From Caballeronia mineralivorans PML1(12) (lineage in GTDB: Bacteria > Pseudomonadota > Gammaproteobacteria > Burkholderiales > Burkholderiaceae), in NCBI RefSeq assembly GCF_001028175.1, contig NZ_AEJF01000068.1, positions 32,806-96,805 on the forward strand: a stretch of 64,000 nucleotides of DNA, written 5' to 3'. The notes beneath the pieces are model-generated. The model was not told the origin of the DNA. It saw only the letters and a program-made list of their open reading frames with translations, and ran no database searches. Each line of letters starts with the position of its first letter. The first letter of the stretch is position 1. Below, one piece after another: positions 26,328 to 35,832 of this stretch. Made by a program: the position numbers and the translations under genes.

Positions 26328-28145
26328 ATGCCTGAGTACGACGTGGTAATCGTAGGGACTGGTCACGCAGGTGCTTTCATGGCCTGCGAACTGGGAAGCA
26401 AGGGAAAGAAGGTGCTGATGCTGGAGGCGGGCCCGGCCACGCCGCGGCGTCGGGAAGACTATATGGAGTCTTTCTATCTTGCCGGATTCAAGTCGCCGGA
26501 ATCGCCGTATCCGCCGGATGCCAATAACAATCAGCCGCGAAAGACGAACGCGCCGCATCCGACGATCCAGCAACTGGTCTTCGGCTGGAACAATCCGGAG
26601 ATTTCCTATCTGACCTACACCCCGGATTCCTTGCCGTTCGGCAGTACGTATCTGAAGCTTGCGGGCGGTACCGGCAATCACTGGCAGGGCACGACGCTGC
26701 GGATGAACAAGAACGATCTCATGTTGCGGCAGAAATACCAGTATGGACTCGACTGGCCGATCACGCAGGAAGAACTTGATACCCATTACGCAAAAGTCGA
26801 AGCGTTCATGGGCGTTGCCGGCAGTACCGCGGAACAGCTCGCGGCCCGCGACGATATTCCGCCGGACTATCAGTATCCGATGCCGGCAATCCCGCTGTCG
26901 CTGAGCGACAAGTACATAAAAGCGCGTGTGGATGGTGAGCCATTAACTGATGAGGATTACTTCATAGGCCAGAAGACGGTCGTTACGAAAACACCGCAAG
27001 CACGAAATTCCGTGCCTTATGACAATCGCAGGGTATGTCATGGCAACACCAACTGCGTGCCAATATGCCCGATCCAGGCGAAATACGACGCGGCGTACGC
27101 GCTGGGAAAGGCGCTGGCTACCGGATTCGTCACCGTCAAGTATCAGGCCGTGGTGGACAAGATCACCGTCGGCGAGGACGGAAAAATCAGCGGCGTGCAC
27201 TACCTGACCTACGACGATATTTCAGTGCCGGCCAAGTCAGGACAGACCGGGCAAGGCACCGCGGTCGGTACTCTGTACGTGCTGGCGGCCAGCGCGATCG
27301 AAAACGCCAGGATCTTGCTCAACTCGCCGTGGAAAACAGGCGCGACCGTTGCGAACAGCAGCGACCAGGTTGGAAGGAACCTGATGGACCACGCCACGTA
27401 TCTGGCCTGGGGGCTGATGCCTGTCAACGCGCCGGCGTATAGCTATCGCGGCCCGCTTGCTACCGGCGGTATCGAATCGCTGCGTGACGGACCGTTCAGG
27501 AGCGCGCGCGCGTCCTGGCGGCTGGAGCTCGGCAATGAGGGATGGAACTGGTCGAAGGGCGAGCCGTATACGATCGGCCCGGATTTTCTGTATGGCACGA
27601 ACAAGGGCGGGCTGAACAGGGGAGCGCAGGTGCTCGGCAACAAGAACCTGCTGAAGACACTGAATGGTTATCTGACACGGCAATTCAGGATTGCCTTCCT
27701 GGTCGAACAGGAAGCCGAGCAGACAAATCGGGTGCAACTGTCGCCGACCGAAACTGACAATCTGGGCATCCCCAGGCCGCTCATCACGTACAACCTGTCT
27801 GACTACGTGCGCAAGGGATTTGTCTCGGCCCGGCTCGCCACCACCGAATTCATGCGACGGGTAGGCGCGCAGGAATGCACGCAATTCGATGCGAACAACG
27901 CCAAGCAATTTACCTACGAGAAGCAGCCATTCAACTATTACGGCGCCGGGCATGTGTGCGGGACTCATGTGATGGGTTCGATGCACCAGGCCTCGGTGGT
28001 CAACTATTACCAGCAAAGCTGGGACCATTCGAACTTGTATATCGTGGGTTGCGGGTCCATGCCCAGTATCAGTTCGCAGAATCCGACGCTGACAATGCTC
28101 GCGATCACGTCGATGACCGTGGATCACATTCTCACAAGAGTTTGA
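26328..28145 (+). CDS. GMC-family FAD dehydrogenase, large subunit
   Basis: A 605-residue flavoprotein: the Rossmann FAD motif VVIVGTGHAGAFMACELGSK near the N-terminus, LEAGP at the end of beta-2, a GGTGNHWQG loop, a Cys-rich stretch (CHGNTNCVPICPIQAK) that may bind an iron-sulfur cluster, and the C-terminal GMC region (CGTHVMGSM, then GCGSMPSISSQNPTLTMLAI). The Cys stretch is known from membrane-bound gluconate- and sorbitol-type dehydrogenases. It has no signal peptide and is probably co-exported with the Tat subunit encoded just upstream. The substrate is likely a polyol, sugar acid or other alcohol; electrons would pass to the haem protein at 23918. Confidence 0.88.
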   Translation: MPEYDVVIVGTGHAGAFMACELGSKGKKVLMLEAGPATPRRREDYMESFYLAGFKSPESPYPPDANNNQPRKTNAPHPTIQQLVFGWNNPEISYLTYTPDSLPFGSTYLKLAGGTGNHWQGTTLRMNKNDLMLRQKYQYGLDWPITQEELDTHYAKVEAFMGVAGSTAEQLAARDDIPPDYQYPMPAIPLSLSDKYIKARVDGEPLTDEDYFIGQKTVVTKTPQARNSVPYDNRRVCHGNTNCVPICPIQAKYDAAYALGKALATGFVTVKYQAVVDKITVGEDGKISGVHYLTYDDISVPAKSGQTGQGTAVGTLYVLAASAIENARILLNSPWKTGATVANSSDQVGRNLMDHATYLAWGLMPVNAPAYSYRGPLATGGIESLRDGPFRSARASWRLELGNEGWNWSKGEPYTIGPDFLYGTNKGGLNRGAQVLGNKNLLKTLNGYLTRQFRIAFLVEQEAEQTNRVQLSPTETDNLGIPRPLITYNLSDYVRKGFVSARLATTEFMRRVGAQECTQFDANNAKQFTYEKQPFNYYGAGHVCGTHVMGSMHQASVVNYYQQSWDHSNLYIVGCGSMPSISSQNPTLTMLAITSMTVDHILTRV

Positions 28146-28267
28146 TGGAGCAGGAGGGTGACTTTCAATTTCCGTGACTACCGGATGTACATCGGATGCG
28201 CATCAACAGTCACGTCGATTGAGAGATTTTCGTTTCCGGAATCATAATTTCCATATGGGTGGTCGAA

Positions 28268-29518
28268 ATGGCAAAAGTAACAACCGTAGAGCAGGCGATG
28301 GAGATCGCCGCGGATCAAACCCTCCTTGCTAGCTGCGCCAAGACCTTCTCGGTCGGCGGCCTGCTGGTCGACGACGCGGGCAACGTCCTGCACGCGATAC
28401 CGAACCAGGTGATCAAGGACGGCTATACGTCCGACCCCACTGCTCATGGGGAACGGCAGCTGATCGACTGGTATTACTCGAATCGCCCGGGCCTTCCTCC
28501 GCCGAGCCAGGTCACCGTCGTCACCTCTCTCGACCCCTGCTGCATGTGCACGGGCGCGATCCTGACGGCGGGATTCAAGGTATTAACCGCGGCTTACGAT
28601 ACGTATTCGGGCATCAACTACGACAAGACGTCCAATTTTCCTTCGTTGACGATCGGCATGGCGAGCCGGGCGAAAGAGCGATTCGGCTATCCCGAAGTCG
28701 TTGACGGTGTGTGCTACAACCGCCCGGCGAAGGGGCCGGAGAACAACGTCCCGGCCTTCACGGCGAAGACCATCGAGGGCCGTACCGTCGCACTGTGCGA
28801 AAGCATTTTCGAAGCGACGCTGATGGCCGTGCGCAACCAGATCAACAATGACCTGCCGTTCGATCAACTCGGGGATATCGACTCGCTGCCTTCGTCGGAT
28901 CCGATCCGCGTTGCGCTTTCCCGCAAGTATCCCCAGGCTCTGCAATACCGGTCACGGGCACCGTTCACACCGGACGAGGGGCTCGCGCCGTACCTGAAGG
29001 CCATGATGCAGCACGACATCGCCTTGGGCGGCAGGGGACAGGCTGTGGCGCTGCTCGACCACCATGGCAATCTGCTGCTTTGCATGTCAGGGTCGGAGGC
29101 CACGTCATCGATCCGGACCGCGTTCATGGAAGTGACCCGCACGTATGCCGGATTGCGCCGGCAACTTCAGTTGGATGGGAACAAGGACACCCGCAAATAC
29201 CTGCCCCATCCAAAGTACTGCACCTTCGTTTTTGGCCTGGGACCGATGCTGGACGATTCCCACCCGGTGCGCCACGACATCGGCCCGGACAGCCAGACGC
29301 AGAGCTTCATGGAGCTGGGCGCCTACGGTTCGACGATGGAAGGCGCGCTCGATGCGGTCAACCCGTCGCCCTATCAATACGTACGCCCGCGGATGAACGC
29401 CGCCACACTAGCGGCGTTCTGCAAGAAGTTGCCACCGTTGTATAGCGGGGAAATCAAGGTCAACCCGATTCAGGTGGCGAACGAGGCATTGATCGAAGCG
29501 ATCGGCGGATCTGCTTGA
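28268..29518 (+). CDS. CMP/dCMP-deaminase-superfamily zinc protein
   Basis: A 416-residue cytoplasmic protein from ATG 28268 (GTG 28259 is an alternative). Residues 1-150 form a cytidine-deaminase fold with zinc and catalytic motifs H-G-E (60-62) and P-C-C-M-C (90-94). The C-terminal half (~240-400) has a second domain of similar strand/helix rhythm (GQAVALLDHHGNLLLCMSGS, SFMELGAYGSTMEGAL) without the Cys motif. It may be a degenerate second deaminase domain. Family members deaminate nucleobases, nucleosides or related N-heterocycles. It lies convergent to the large molybdenum hydroxylase at 29589, which suggests N-heterocycle breakdown. Substrate unknown. Confidence 0.8.
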   Translation: MAKVTTVEQAMEIAADQTLLASCAKTFSVGGLLVDDAGNVLHAIPNQVIKDGYTSDPTAHGERQLIDWYYSNRPGLPPPSQVTVVTSLDPCCMCTGAILTAGFKVLTAAYDTYSGINYDKTSNFPSLTIGMASRAKERFGYPEVVDGVCYNRPAKGPENNVPAFTAKTIEGRTVALCESIFEATLMAVRNQINNDLPFDQLGDIDSLPSSDPIRVALSRKYPQALQYRSRAPFTPDEGLAPYLKAMMQHDIALGGRGQAVALLDHHGNLLLCMSGSEATSSIRTAFMEVTRTYAGLRRQLQLDGNKDTRKYLPHPKYCTFVFGLGPMLDDSHPVRHDIGPDSQTQSFMELGAYGSTMEGALDAVNPSPYQYVRPRMNAATLAAFCKKLPPLYSGEIKVNPIQVANEALIEAIGGSA

Positions 29519-29550
29519 AACCCGCTTGAAACCCGCTTGATCCGCGCTTG

Positions 29551-29589
29551 AACCACGGGCGTTTCCCAACCGGAACCCCGTGGTTTTTT
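29551..29589. terminator. Bidirectional terminator between deaminase and molybdenum hydroxylase genes
   Basis: A perfect 9-bp stem AACCACGGG (29551-29559) / CCCGTGGTT (29577-29585) with a 17-nt loop, followed by T to 29589. It sits between convergent genes and touches the last base of the minus-strand gene's stop. An 11-bp tandem repeat (GCTTGAAACCC) precedes it at 29513-29550. Confidence 0.8.
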
Positions 29590-32500
29590 CAGGCAAGCAG
29601 GACTAGCGCGTCACTCCCCACCTCGCACGCGCGCCGCACCTCCTGTACCGTCGCGGGCGCATTCAGGAAGAACAGCGGCGTGAGCTTGCGCTCGACGCGC
29701 GACGCACGGATCGCTGCCTTGATGGCAAAGAAAACGCTGTTGGCAAGCACCATCGGCGGTTCGCCCACCTCTTTCGACGAGTAGATCCCGTGCTCTCCGG
29801 TAGTCGGCACACCCGCGACTGACGGGTCGTTTCGCGGGAACAGGTGCACATTCATTTCCAGCGGAATGGATGCGTGCGCGGGGACTTTATAGCGCCAGGT
29901 ATTGAGGGTGTTCAGGCGGCCCTTTTCGTCGCCGTCCGGCTCGAACACAAGATCTTCAGATATCAGATAGCCGATGCCCTGCACAAACGCTCCCTCGACC
30001 TGGCCGATATCGATGGCTGGATTCATGCTCCATCCCATATCGTAGGCAATATCCGAACTGATGATCTTGACCTCGCCGGTCAGGATATCCACTTCCACGA
30101 CCGAGCATGCGGCGGAGTAGGTGAAGCCGACGAAACAGTCGACGGTGCCACCGGGCTGCTTACTTTCGTCGACCTCGATGCCCGGAATCCGGGGTTGCTG
30201 GTCCAGCGGCTTGTAAGTCTTCCACGGCACGGACTCCTCACCACCGGCGACCTGTACGGTGAAACTCGCTATCAGGTTCAGCCTCGCGACATAGGCATAG
30301 TGGATCAGGTTCTGCCAGATCAGTGCGGTTTGCCCGTGCGCGAAGACTTCTTGCGCCCAGCCGCTTTCTTTGTAATCCCAGTAGTTGACGCCATTGTCTT
30401 TGCACCATTGTTCGCCTTTGCTGGCTCTCAACTGCTCTCCAAAATCCCGGAGACGGCTCGCGAGGTCTTCGCAGATGGCCTTGGCTACTTCGCAGTTGTA
30501 TTGCGTTCCGGTCGAGGCGCCGGAGCTGGTCGGGTTTGGCGTAATACTGGTCTTCGGGCTTTCGATATGGATCATCTCCATCGGGATATTGAGGACATAA
30601 GCGGCGACTTGCAGGACCTGGGTGATCAGACCCTGTCCCATTTCCACGCCGCTTTGATGAATCGTTACCGTTCCGTCCGCTTGATTGACCACCGCGATTC
30701 CCGCGGCCTGCTCCATTTGCAGCAGGTTATATCCAGACCCGTATTTGACCGGGATCATCGCGATACCGCGTTTGCGCCATGTGTTGTTGCGGTTGAACTG
30801 CTCCACCGCACGGGATTTGTCGTCGAAAGCGCAGGTGGATTTCAGCCAGTTCCACACCTGCTTGATGTAGCAGTCGTCCAGCACCTGTCCAAACGGCGTC
30901 GTGTCGCCAGGGTTATAAAAGTTTGCTTCCCTGAGTTGCTCGGACGGTATGCCGAGTGCGACAGCCGCATCGTCGATCGCATTCTCGATGATGTTTTTTC
31001 CCTGCAGGTCGCCAAAGGCGCGCATCGCAGTGCTGGGTGCGGTGTTCGTCCGGCACACGTCTATCTGGCTCTGGTAATTCGGCACGTTATAGACGTTGTC
31101 GGCACGTAGCTGGATGCAGTTTGAAACGATAAACGAACAGTCGTAGTAGGCACCGCCGTCTCCCCACATCTGGGTCCAGAAGCCCTTGATCTGATGAGTC
31201 GTGCGGTCGACGGCGATCTGGCACTGGCCAAAGAATCCGTGCCGCTTGCCGATCATCCGGGTATCGACGTCTCTCGGCAGTACAACCCGTACCGGACGGT
31301 TGAGCCGGTATGCGGCCACGACGGCCGGTCCGGTTACGAATCGCGCCTGTTCTGTTTTCCCGCCAAAACCGCCACCAAGCGGTACTACGCGGACATCCAG
31401 GCGATTGTAGGGAACCCCGATCGCCATCGCTGCCGTTTGATGCATCTCCATCGGGCTTTGCGAAGACGGGTGGACGATAAACCGGCCTTCATCCTGCGGT
31501 ACGACCAGGCAAGCCTGGGTTTCCATATAGAAATGGACCTGACCGCCGTTGCGCTGGCTGTTCGCGAGCCGGATACAGTTGGCAAAGGCTTGATCCGGCA
31601 CGCCGGACAGGTCGCTTACCTCGATGCATCGATCAAGCAGTTCGCGATCCGAATCAATCCAGTCGAACCTGCTTTCGGGCCGCGTTATCTTCCAGATATG
31701 CGCCACGTAGTTCGCTGTGCGGGGCGCATCGGGGAAAATGCTGTTTCTCGCGATGGCATCCTCGATACTCAGCACCGGCTCGTTCCACTTCGCCGGCCAG
31801 CTTCCGTCCCATGCAATAGTTCGATAGCCAATGCAGTATCGGGTCGCGTACTCCGCTATGTCATTTGCCGCCTGTTCGTCGCGTGCCATCACCATCGCAA
31901 TCGTCTGGCCCGGGTAATGAACACTGCGCTTTGCAAACAGCGGCTGGTCCAGGGCTTTTCCCTGGAAATTGAGGCCGTGGGGCGGAACACTGTCGCTGGT
32001 CAGGACATCGGCAAATTGATCGGGAAACATTGCGGCGAGATGGGCCTTAAGCCGTTCGCGCGTGATTTCCGTGCCCGGAGAATCCGGCAGGCACAAATAG
32101 AAGTCGGCCAATGCCCGCAGGCTTTGAACGAAGGCGCCGTGCACCGTCCGTGGAGGAACCGCCAGCTCGTGCGTATAGTGGATTTCGCCGAGAGCCTGGT
32201 AGATAGCCGTATTCTTGATATACGGCAGGCCCACTGGATGGCGGTCGACCGGCGGCGCGGCGTACGACTGGCGTCCTGAGCTGACACCCCAGTTACCCCA
32301 TGGGATCTCGCCTGCCGAGGCTACAGCCGGGGCAACGGGCACGCCACGGTGCACCAGCGCGTTGATCAATGCCTTGTAGAACAGGGACAAGGCCAGGGCC
32401 ACCCGGTAATCGTCGGAGAATCCTTCGTCAGGCAGCATTGCCCGATACGACGTCCATTTTCCGAGCTCTTGTCTGACTTCCCGCTCCAGTATGGTCAGGC

Positions 32501-34241
32501 TTTCCGCGAGATCCTCGGCAGTCAGCGGTCGGCCCAGACCATTCAAGAATGTTTCCGTCCGTCCGGCCGGCCACGGCGCATCCGCTATCCCGCCGAATAC
32601 GAGGCTTGCCGACTGGATATAGCTATCGGACGGTTCTCCGCCTGCCGCTGCCCACACCGTATTGCTCGTCATGTTGATGATCGCGTGAGAGTTCACCTCC
32701 CTTAATGCGACCTTTTGGGAAAGGACGATCTGATTGGCCTTTTCGAGCGGAATTCTGTAGGAGACGATAAGCGCGGCTTCGCCGGTCTTCCCGCCGGGCC
32801 CTTGAAAGAATGCGATCGCCTGTTGCGCAGACATGACGTAGGTGGTGGTGCCCGGCGGCGGCTCGATTGGAGACGGCCGCAATATGACAAAGGTGATTTC
32901 CGCGCCGATCGCGGCCAGTGCCGTCAGCGTGTCGGACGGGAACGGCTCACCGCCGTATCCCGGGGATGTCTGATTCCGCTCGAAGACGTGCTTCATCACC
33001 AGCATCGTATTGCCGCCCAGGGTCGCGGCATTCCGGACTATGCGGCCGGCCGTCCTGCGGGCCATATAACGCAGGGCGGCCGCAGGACTGACCGCGGACT
33101 GGCCATATTGCGCTATCACGGAGTCGAGCAGGCCGATCAGGTCGCTGTAGGTAACGCCCGCGCCGACCGTAAGCCATTCGGCATCCACGCTATGCGGCCG
33201 GTTTAATTCCGGTACCCGGCGCACATCGATATAAGCACGCGAAGCGAGGTATTCGTCCTTGTAGATGCCGAATGATGTGTTGCCGTGAACAAACTGGTAG
33301 GGAATCGCCTGGGCCTGGCACTGGAACGCATAGTCGCGTGCTTCGTTCCACGAGGTCGCCGTGTACCACTGCTTGCCTGCGCAATGAGGCCCGCCGATAG
33401 TGACTGGCCGCGGCACGGACCGGGCCGCCTCCGGAAACGGAATCGTGACGCTGGCCGCCGGCAATTGCTCAGCCTGGCCGCGCTCCAGCAGGCACTTCAT
33501 CCGGTCCTTCTCGTCCTCGGGGCTGTAGTCGCACGCGAAGGTCTTCATGCCGGTCAGGATCGGACGATAGCCCGTGCACCGGCAGATATTTCCATCGAAG
33601 ATATCTTCGATCTGCTGCTTGGTCGGATGCGGGTTATTGACGATGAATTCGGACATGTTCATCACGAATCCGACCGTGCAGTAGCCACACTGACTGCCAT
33701 TATTTGCCGCCAGCCGCTGTGCGACAGGATTGATGCCGGCCGGGTTGCTGGCAGCCTGCAGATCCGCGTCGCTATCGTCGAGCATGTCGGCCGTGGACGA
33801 AAAATCCGCTAACTTCGTCGTACGGGATGCGATCCTCGCCATGCGCGATCGCGTTGCGGCTTGCTGCACCGCTGGCGGTGGCGTCCAGTCGAGGGGGGCG
33901 AAGCCCGAAGTTGGCGCGTGCATTGGGTAGCGTGCGGACAAGACGCCTGGTGCTCCCGTTCCTTCCACTGTCGTGACGACGAGCCCGCTCAGCAAGCAAA
34001 CTGGCCGAAGACAAGCGTTGATGGCGCGGTGTTCCTCGCGACTGTCTTTCCAACTGGACAGGATCACGGTACAGGAGCCGCATCCGCCTTGCCCGCATGC
34101 CTTCTTGGGGCCGGCGAGACCGATATCGGAGGATCGCAGGAAGTCGATCAGCAGAAAGTCCGGACTGGGATTTTCGATGCTGACGGGTTCTCCGTTCAGA
34201 AAAAAGTCGACACGATTGACGTATCCGGTTCCACCACTCAT
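29589..34241 (-). CDS. Single-chain xanthine-dehydrogenase-like molybdenum hydroxylase
   Basis: A 1550-residue fusion of all three xanthine-dehydrogenase parts. Residues 10-90 are a plant-type 2Fe-2S domain (C49-x4-C54-x2-C57, C77). A 2Fe-2S-binding helical domain follows (CGYCTVGFV, then NICRCTGYRP). An FAD domain lies at ~270-620 (VGAGVTYSDLIGLLD; RNAATLGGNTM). The rest is the two-part molybdopterin domain: GGGFGGKTE, ETQACLVVP, the AMRAFGD loop, MGQGLITQVLQVA, and a catalytic Glu in VGEPPMVLAN near the C-terminus. Most bacteria split these over two or three genes; one chain is the eukaryotic arrangement. It probably hydroxylates a purine or other N-heterocycle. A GGAAGG site precedes the ATG. 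A porin gene lies upstream on the same strand. Confidence 0.92.
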   Translation of the reverse strand: MSGGTGYVNRVDFFLNGEPVSIENPSPDFLLIDFLRSSDIGLAGPKKACGQGGCGSCTVILSSWKDSREEHRAINACLRPVCLLSGLVVTTVEGTGAPGVLSARYPMHAPTSGFAPLDWTPPPAVQQAATRSRMARIASRTTKLADFSSTADMLDDSDADLQAASNPAGINPVAQRLAANNGSQCGYCTVGFVMNMSEFIVNNPHPTKQQIEDIFDGNICRCTGYRPILTGMKTFACDYSPEDEKDRMKCLLERGQAEQLPAASVTIPFPEAARSVPRPVTIGGPHCAGKQWYTATSWNEARDYAFQCQAQAIPYQFVHGNTSFGIYKDEYLASRAYIDVRRVPELNRPHSVDAEWLTVGAGVTYSDLIGLLDSVIAQYGQSAVSPAAALRYMARRTAGRIVRNAATLGGNTMLVMKHVFERNQTSPGYGGEPFPSDTLTALAAIGAEITFVILRPSPIEPPPGTTTYVMSAQQAIAFFQGPGGKTGEAALIVSYRIPLEKANQIVLSQKVALREVNSHAIINMTSNTVWAAAGGEPSDSYIQSASLVFGGIADAPWPAGRTETFLNGLGRPLTAEDLAESLTILEREVRQELGKWTSYRAMLPDEGFSDDYRVALALSLFYKALINALVHRGVPVAPAVASAGEIPWGNWGVSSGRQSYAAPPVDRHPVGLPYIKNTAIYQALGEIHYTHELAVPPRTVHGAFVQSLRALADFYLCLPDSPGTEITRERLKAHLAAMFPDQFADVLTSDSVPPHGLNFQGKALDQPLFAKRSVHYPGQTIAMVMARDEQAANDIAEYATRYCIGYRTIAWDGSWPAKWNEPVLSIEDAIARNSIFPDAPRTANYVAHIWKITRPESRFDWIDSDRELLDRCIEVSDLSGVPDQAFANCIRLANSQRNGGQVHFYMETQACLVVPQDEGRFIVHPSSQSPMEMHQTAAMAIGVPYNRLDVRVVPLGGGFGGKTEQARFVTGPAVVAAYRLNRPVRVVLPRDVDTRMIGKRHGFFGQCQIAVDRTTHQIKGFWTQMWGDGGAYYDCSFIVSNCIQLRADNVYNVPNYQSQIDVCRTNTAPSTAMRAFGDLQGKNIIENAIDDAAVALGIPSEQLREANFYNPGDTTPFGQVLDDCYIKQVWNWLKSTCAFDDKSRAVEQFNRNNTWRKRGIAMIPVKYGSGYNLLQMEQAAGIAVVNQADGTVTIHQSGVEMGQGLITQVLQVAAYVLNIPMEMIHIESPKTSITPNPTSSGASTGTQYNCEVAKAICEDLASRLRDFGEQLRASKGEQWCKDNGVNYWDYKESGWAQEVFAHGQTALIWQNLIHYAYVARLNLIASFTVQVAGGEESVPWKTYKPLDQQPRIPGIEVDESKQPGGTVDCFVGFTYSAACSVVEVDILTGEVKIISSDIAYDMGWSMNPAIDIGQVEGAFVQGIGYLISEDLVFEPDGDEKGRLNTLNTWRYKVPAHASIPLEMNVHLFPRNDPSVAGVPTTGEHGIYSSKEVGEPPMVLANSVFFAIKAAIRASRVERKLTPLFFLNAPATVQEVRRACEVGSDALVLLA

Positions 34242-34335
34242 ATGATGCCTTCCGCAGGTTTATTTTTAAGCCCTCTCGGTAGTAGTGCCGCTTATTTTCG
34301 GCATCTGATTTATAAACTCATCCGGACGAAAACTG

Positions 34336-34357
34336 GTTACGCGCTCAGGCGCGCAAC
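34336..34357 (-). terminator. Possible terminator after the porin gene
   Basis: On the minus strand GTTGCGCGC and GCGCGTAAC pair (one G-T wobble) around a CTGA loop, followed closely by TTTT. It lies 12 bp downstream of the porin stop and would separate porin from molybdenum-hydroxylase transcription. Confidence 0.45.
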
Positions 34358-34369
34358 GCGAGCTTGTGT

Positions 34370-35515
34370 TCAGAAGCTTTGAGTCATGCCGATCCGGACA
34401 TCGACCTGCTTGTTCGTTGTGGACGGTGAAAATGCGTAGCCGATAGCGGCACGCGTACCTGCATTCGCATGCAAATAATCTGCGCCTGCATAGACTGAGG
34501 TACGCTTGGAAAGCAAATAATCAATGCCGGTCGAAAATCGACTCCATCTTGATTCTTCGAATCGCGTGCGTTGATAATCGAAAATGGCGAAGAGGTCAGG
34601 TGCGAAATAGTATTGCGTGCCGCCCTGGTAAACTTGCATGGTCGAACTGGTTCCGAATCCCTTGACGTTGATATTGTTGTAAAGAATATTTAACTGAAGC
34701 TTACCGATTGTGTAAAGGGCGCCAGCGCCGAAAACGCCTTTGCTGTCGACCTGTATGCCGCCTGGGAACAAGTCGGTAGCGACGCCTGTTGCAGGATTGA
34801 TGGTGGCGACTTTTTGGCCTAAAAATGTTGTTACGCCAAGCTGGGCATAGGGATCGAATCCCTGTCTGCCAGTCGGGTTGTTGATTTTCGTATAAACAAT
34901 TGCAGTGCTGAATGCGCTGCGTTTAAAGGCGCCTCCGACACTCCATGCACTACCTTGATGAAAATTTCCCGCGACATTACCAAATTCATACATACCGCCA
35001 AATCTGGCGCCACCAAAATCGGTACTCGAAAACTTAACCGCGTTATTGAGCCGATCGGCCCCCGAGTACCCGTCGAAATCCCCTTGGTGACTGCTATATC
35101 CCGTTCCCTCCGATGCGAGGTTAAATCCACCCAAATTCAAATAATCCCATACGAAATCGTATTGATTACCGAAAGTAAATGATCCCCATTGGTTCTTCAA
35201 TCCAACAAAAGATTGCCGCCCGAACAATGCGCCATTTTGATAGGCCTTCCCGGTTCCCAGCGCAAAGCCATTCTCAAGAGTAAATATTGCGCTCAAGCCA
35301 CCACCTAAATCCTCGACTCCTTTAAATCCCCACCGGTTGCCGTACCAGATGCCATCTTCAAATCGATAAGCATTGCTTCCGGCATAATTCGATACATATG
35401 TTATTCCGGCATCGAGCCGGCCATACAGCGTTACGCTACTTTGTGCCTGTACGGGGAGTGGAATAAGTAACGCCGCTATAGCGCCAAGCAAGTAAACTGC
35501 TTTTTTGTTATACAT
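34370..35515 (-). CDS. Burkholderia-type general porin (1)
   Basis: A 381-residue outer-membrane porin: signal peptide ending P-V-Q-A-Q, then SSVTLYGRLDAGITYVSNY, GNRWGFKGVEDLGGGLSAIF and LENGF, the standard N-terminus of the OmpC-like family in Burkholderiales. It ends in an aromatic (Q-S-F) as needed for barrel assembly. GGGGAAAG precedes ATG 35515. It lies upstream of the molybdenum hydroxylase with a weak terminator between, and may admit that pathway's substrate. Its base composition is more AT-rich than that of the neighbouring enzymes. Confidence 0.92.
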   Translation of the reverse strand: MYNKKAVYLLGAIAALLIPLPVQAQSSVTLYGRLDAGITYVSNYAGSNAYRFEDGIWYGNRWGFKGVEDLGGGLSAIFTLENGFALGTGKAYQNGALFGRQSFVGLKNQWGSFTFGNQYDFVWDYLNLGGFNLASEGTGYSSHQGDFDGYSGADRLNNAVKFSSTDFGGARFGGMYEFGNVAGNFHQGSAWSVGGAFKRSAFSTAIVYTKINNPTGRQGFDPYAQLGVTTFLGQKVATINPATGVATDLFPGGIQVDSKGVFGAGALYTIGKLQLNILYNNINVKGFGTSSTMQVYQGGTQYYFAPDLFAIFDYQRTRFEESRWSRFSTGIDYLLSKRTSVYAGADYLHANAGTRAAIGYAFSPSTTNKQVDVRIGMTQSF

Positions 35516-35832
35516 ACTTTCCCCGGTTTAGAAAATTAAATTGATCTTATGGCAATTCGCGCTGCTTGGCGTCCGGACCAGTTGGTCAAGGCCAGATAGT
35601 TTTATAGAAAAAATTGTGTTGCAAGCACAAATTTTACATGCATGTGCCCACAAAATCAGAACACCCAATGCAGAAAAGGCTCTCAAGGGAGTAGAAGGGG
35701 TGAACTAATTTTGGCAACATGCGCAGGCAAAATTTGATCTTGTAGTGGGCAATTAAGAATGCGTACAGTGCGTTAAATAGAACGTATGGCGCTTGGATGA
35801 CCTGTTTTCTTACACTTTGGGGTAGTGACCTG
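35516..35832. promoter_or_regulatory. Divergent intergenic region between porin and ABC operon
   Basis: This 317-bp AT-rich stretch must carry promoters for the porin (minus) and the ABC/CoA-transferase operon (plus). I see no clear palindrome or catabolite site. A frame starting at 35797 would extend the binding protein by 12 residues, but the ATG at 35833 gives a better signal peptide. Confidence 0.4.

Noticed and set aside
29844..32279. Long plus-strand frames (421 and 361 codons) opposite the molybdenum hydroxylase
   Set aside because: They are shadows of a strongly supported minus-strand gene with cofactor motifs throughout.
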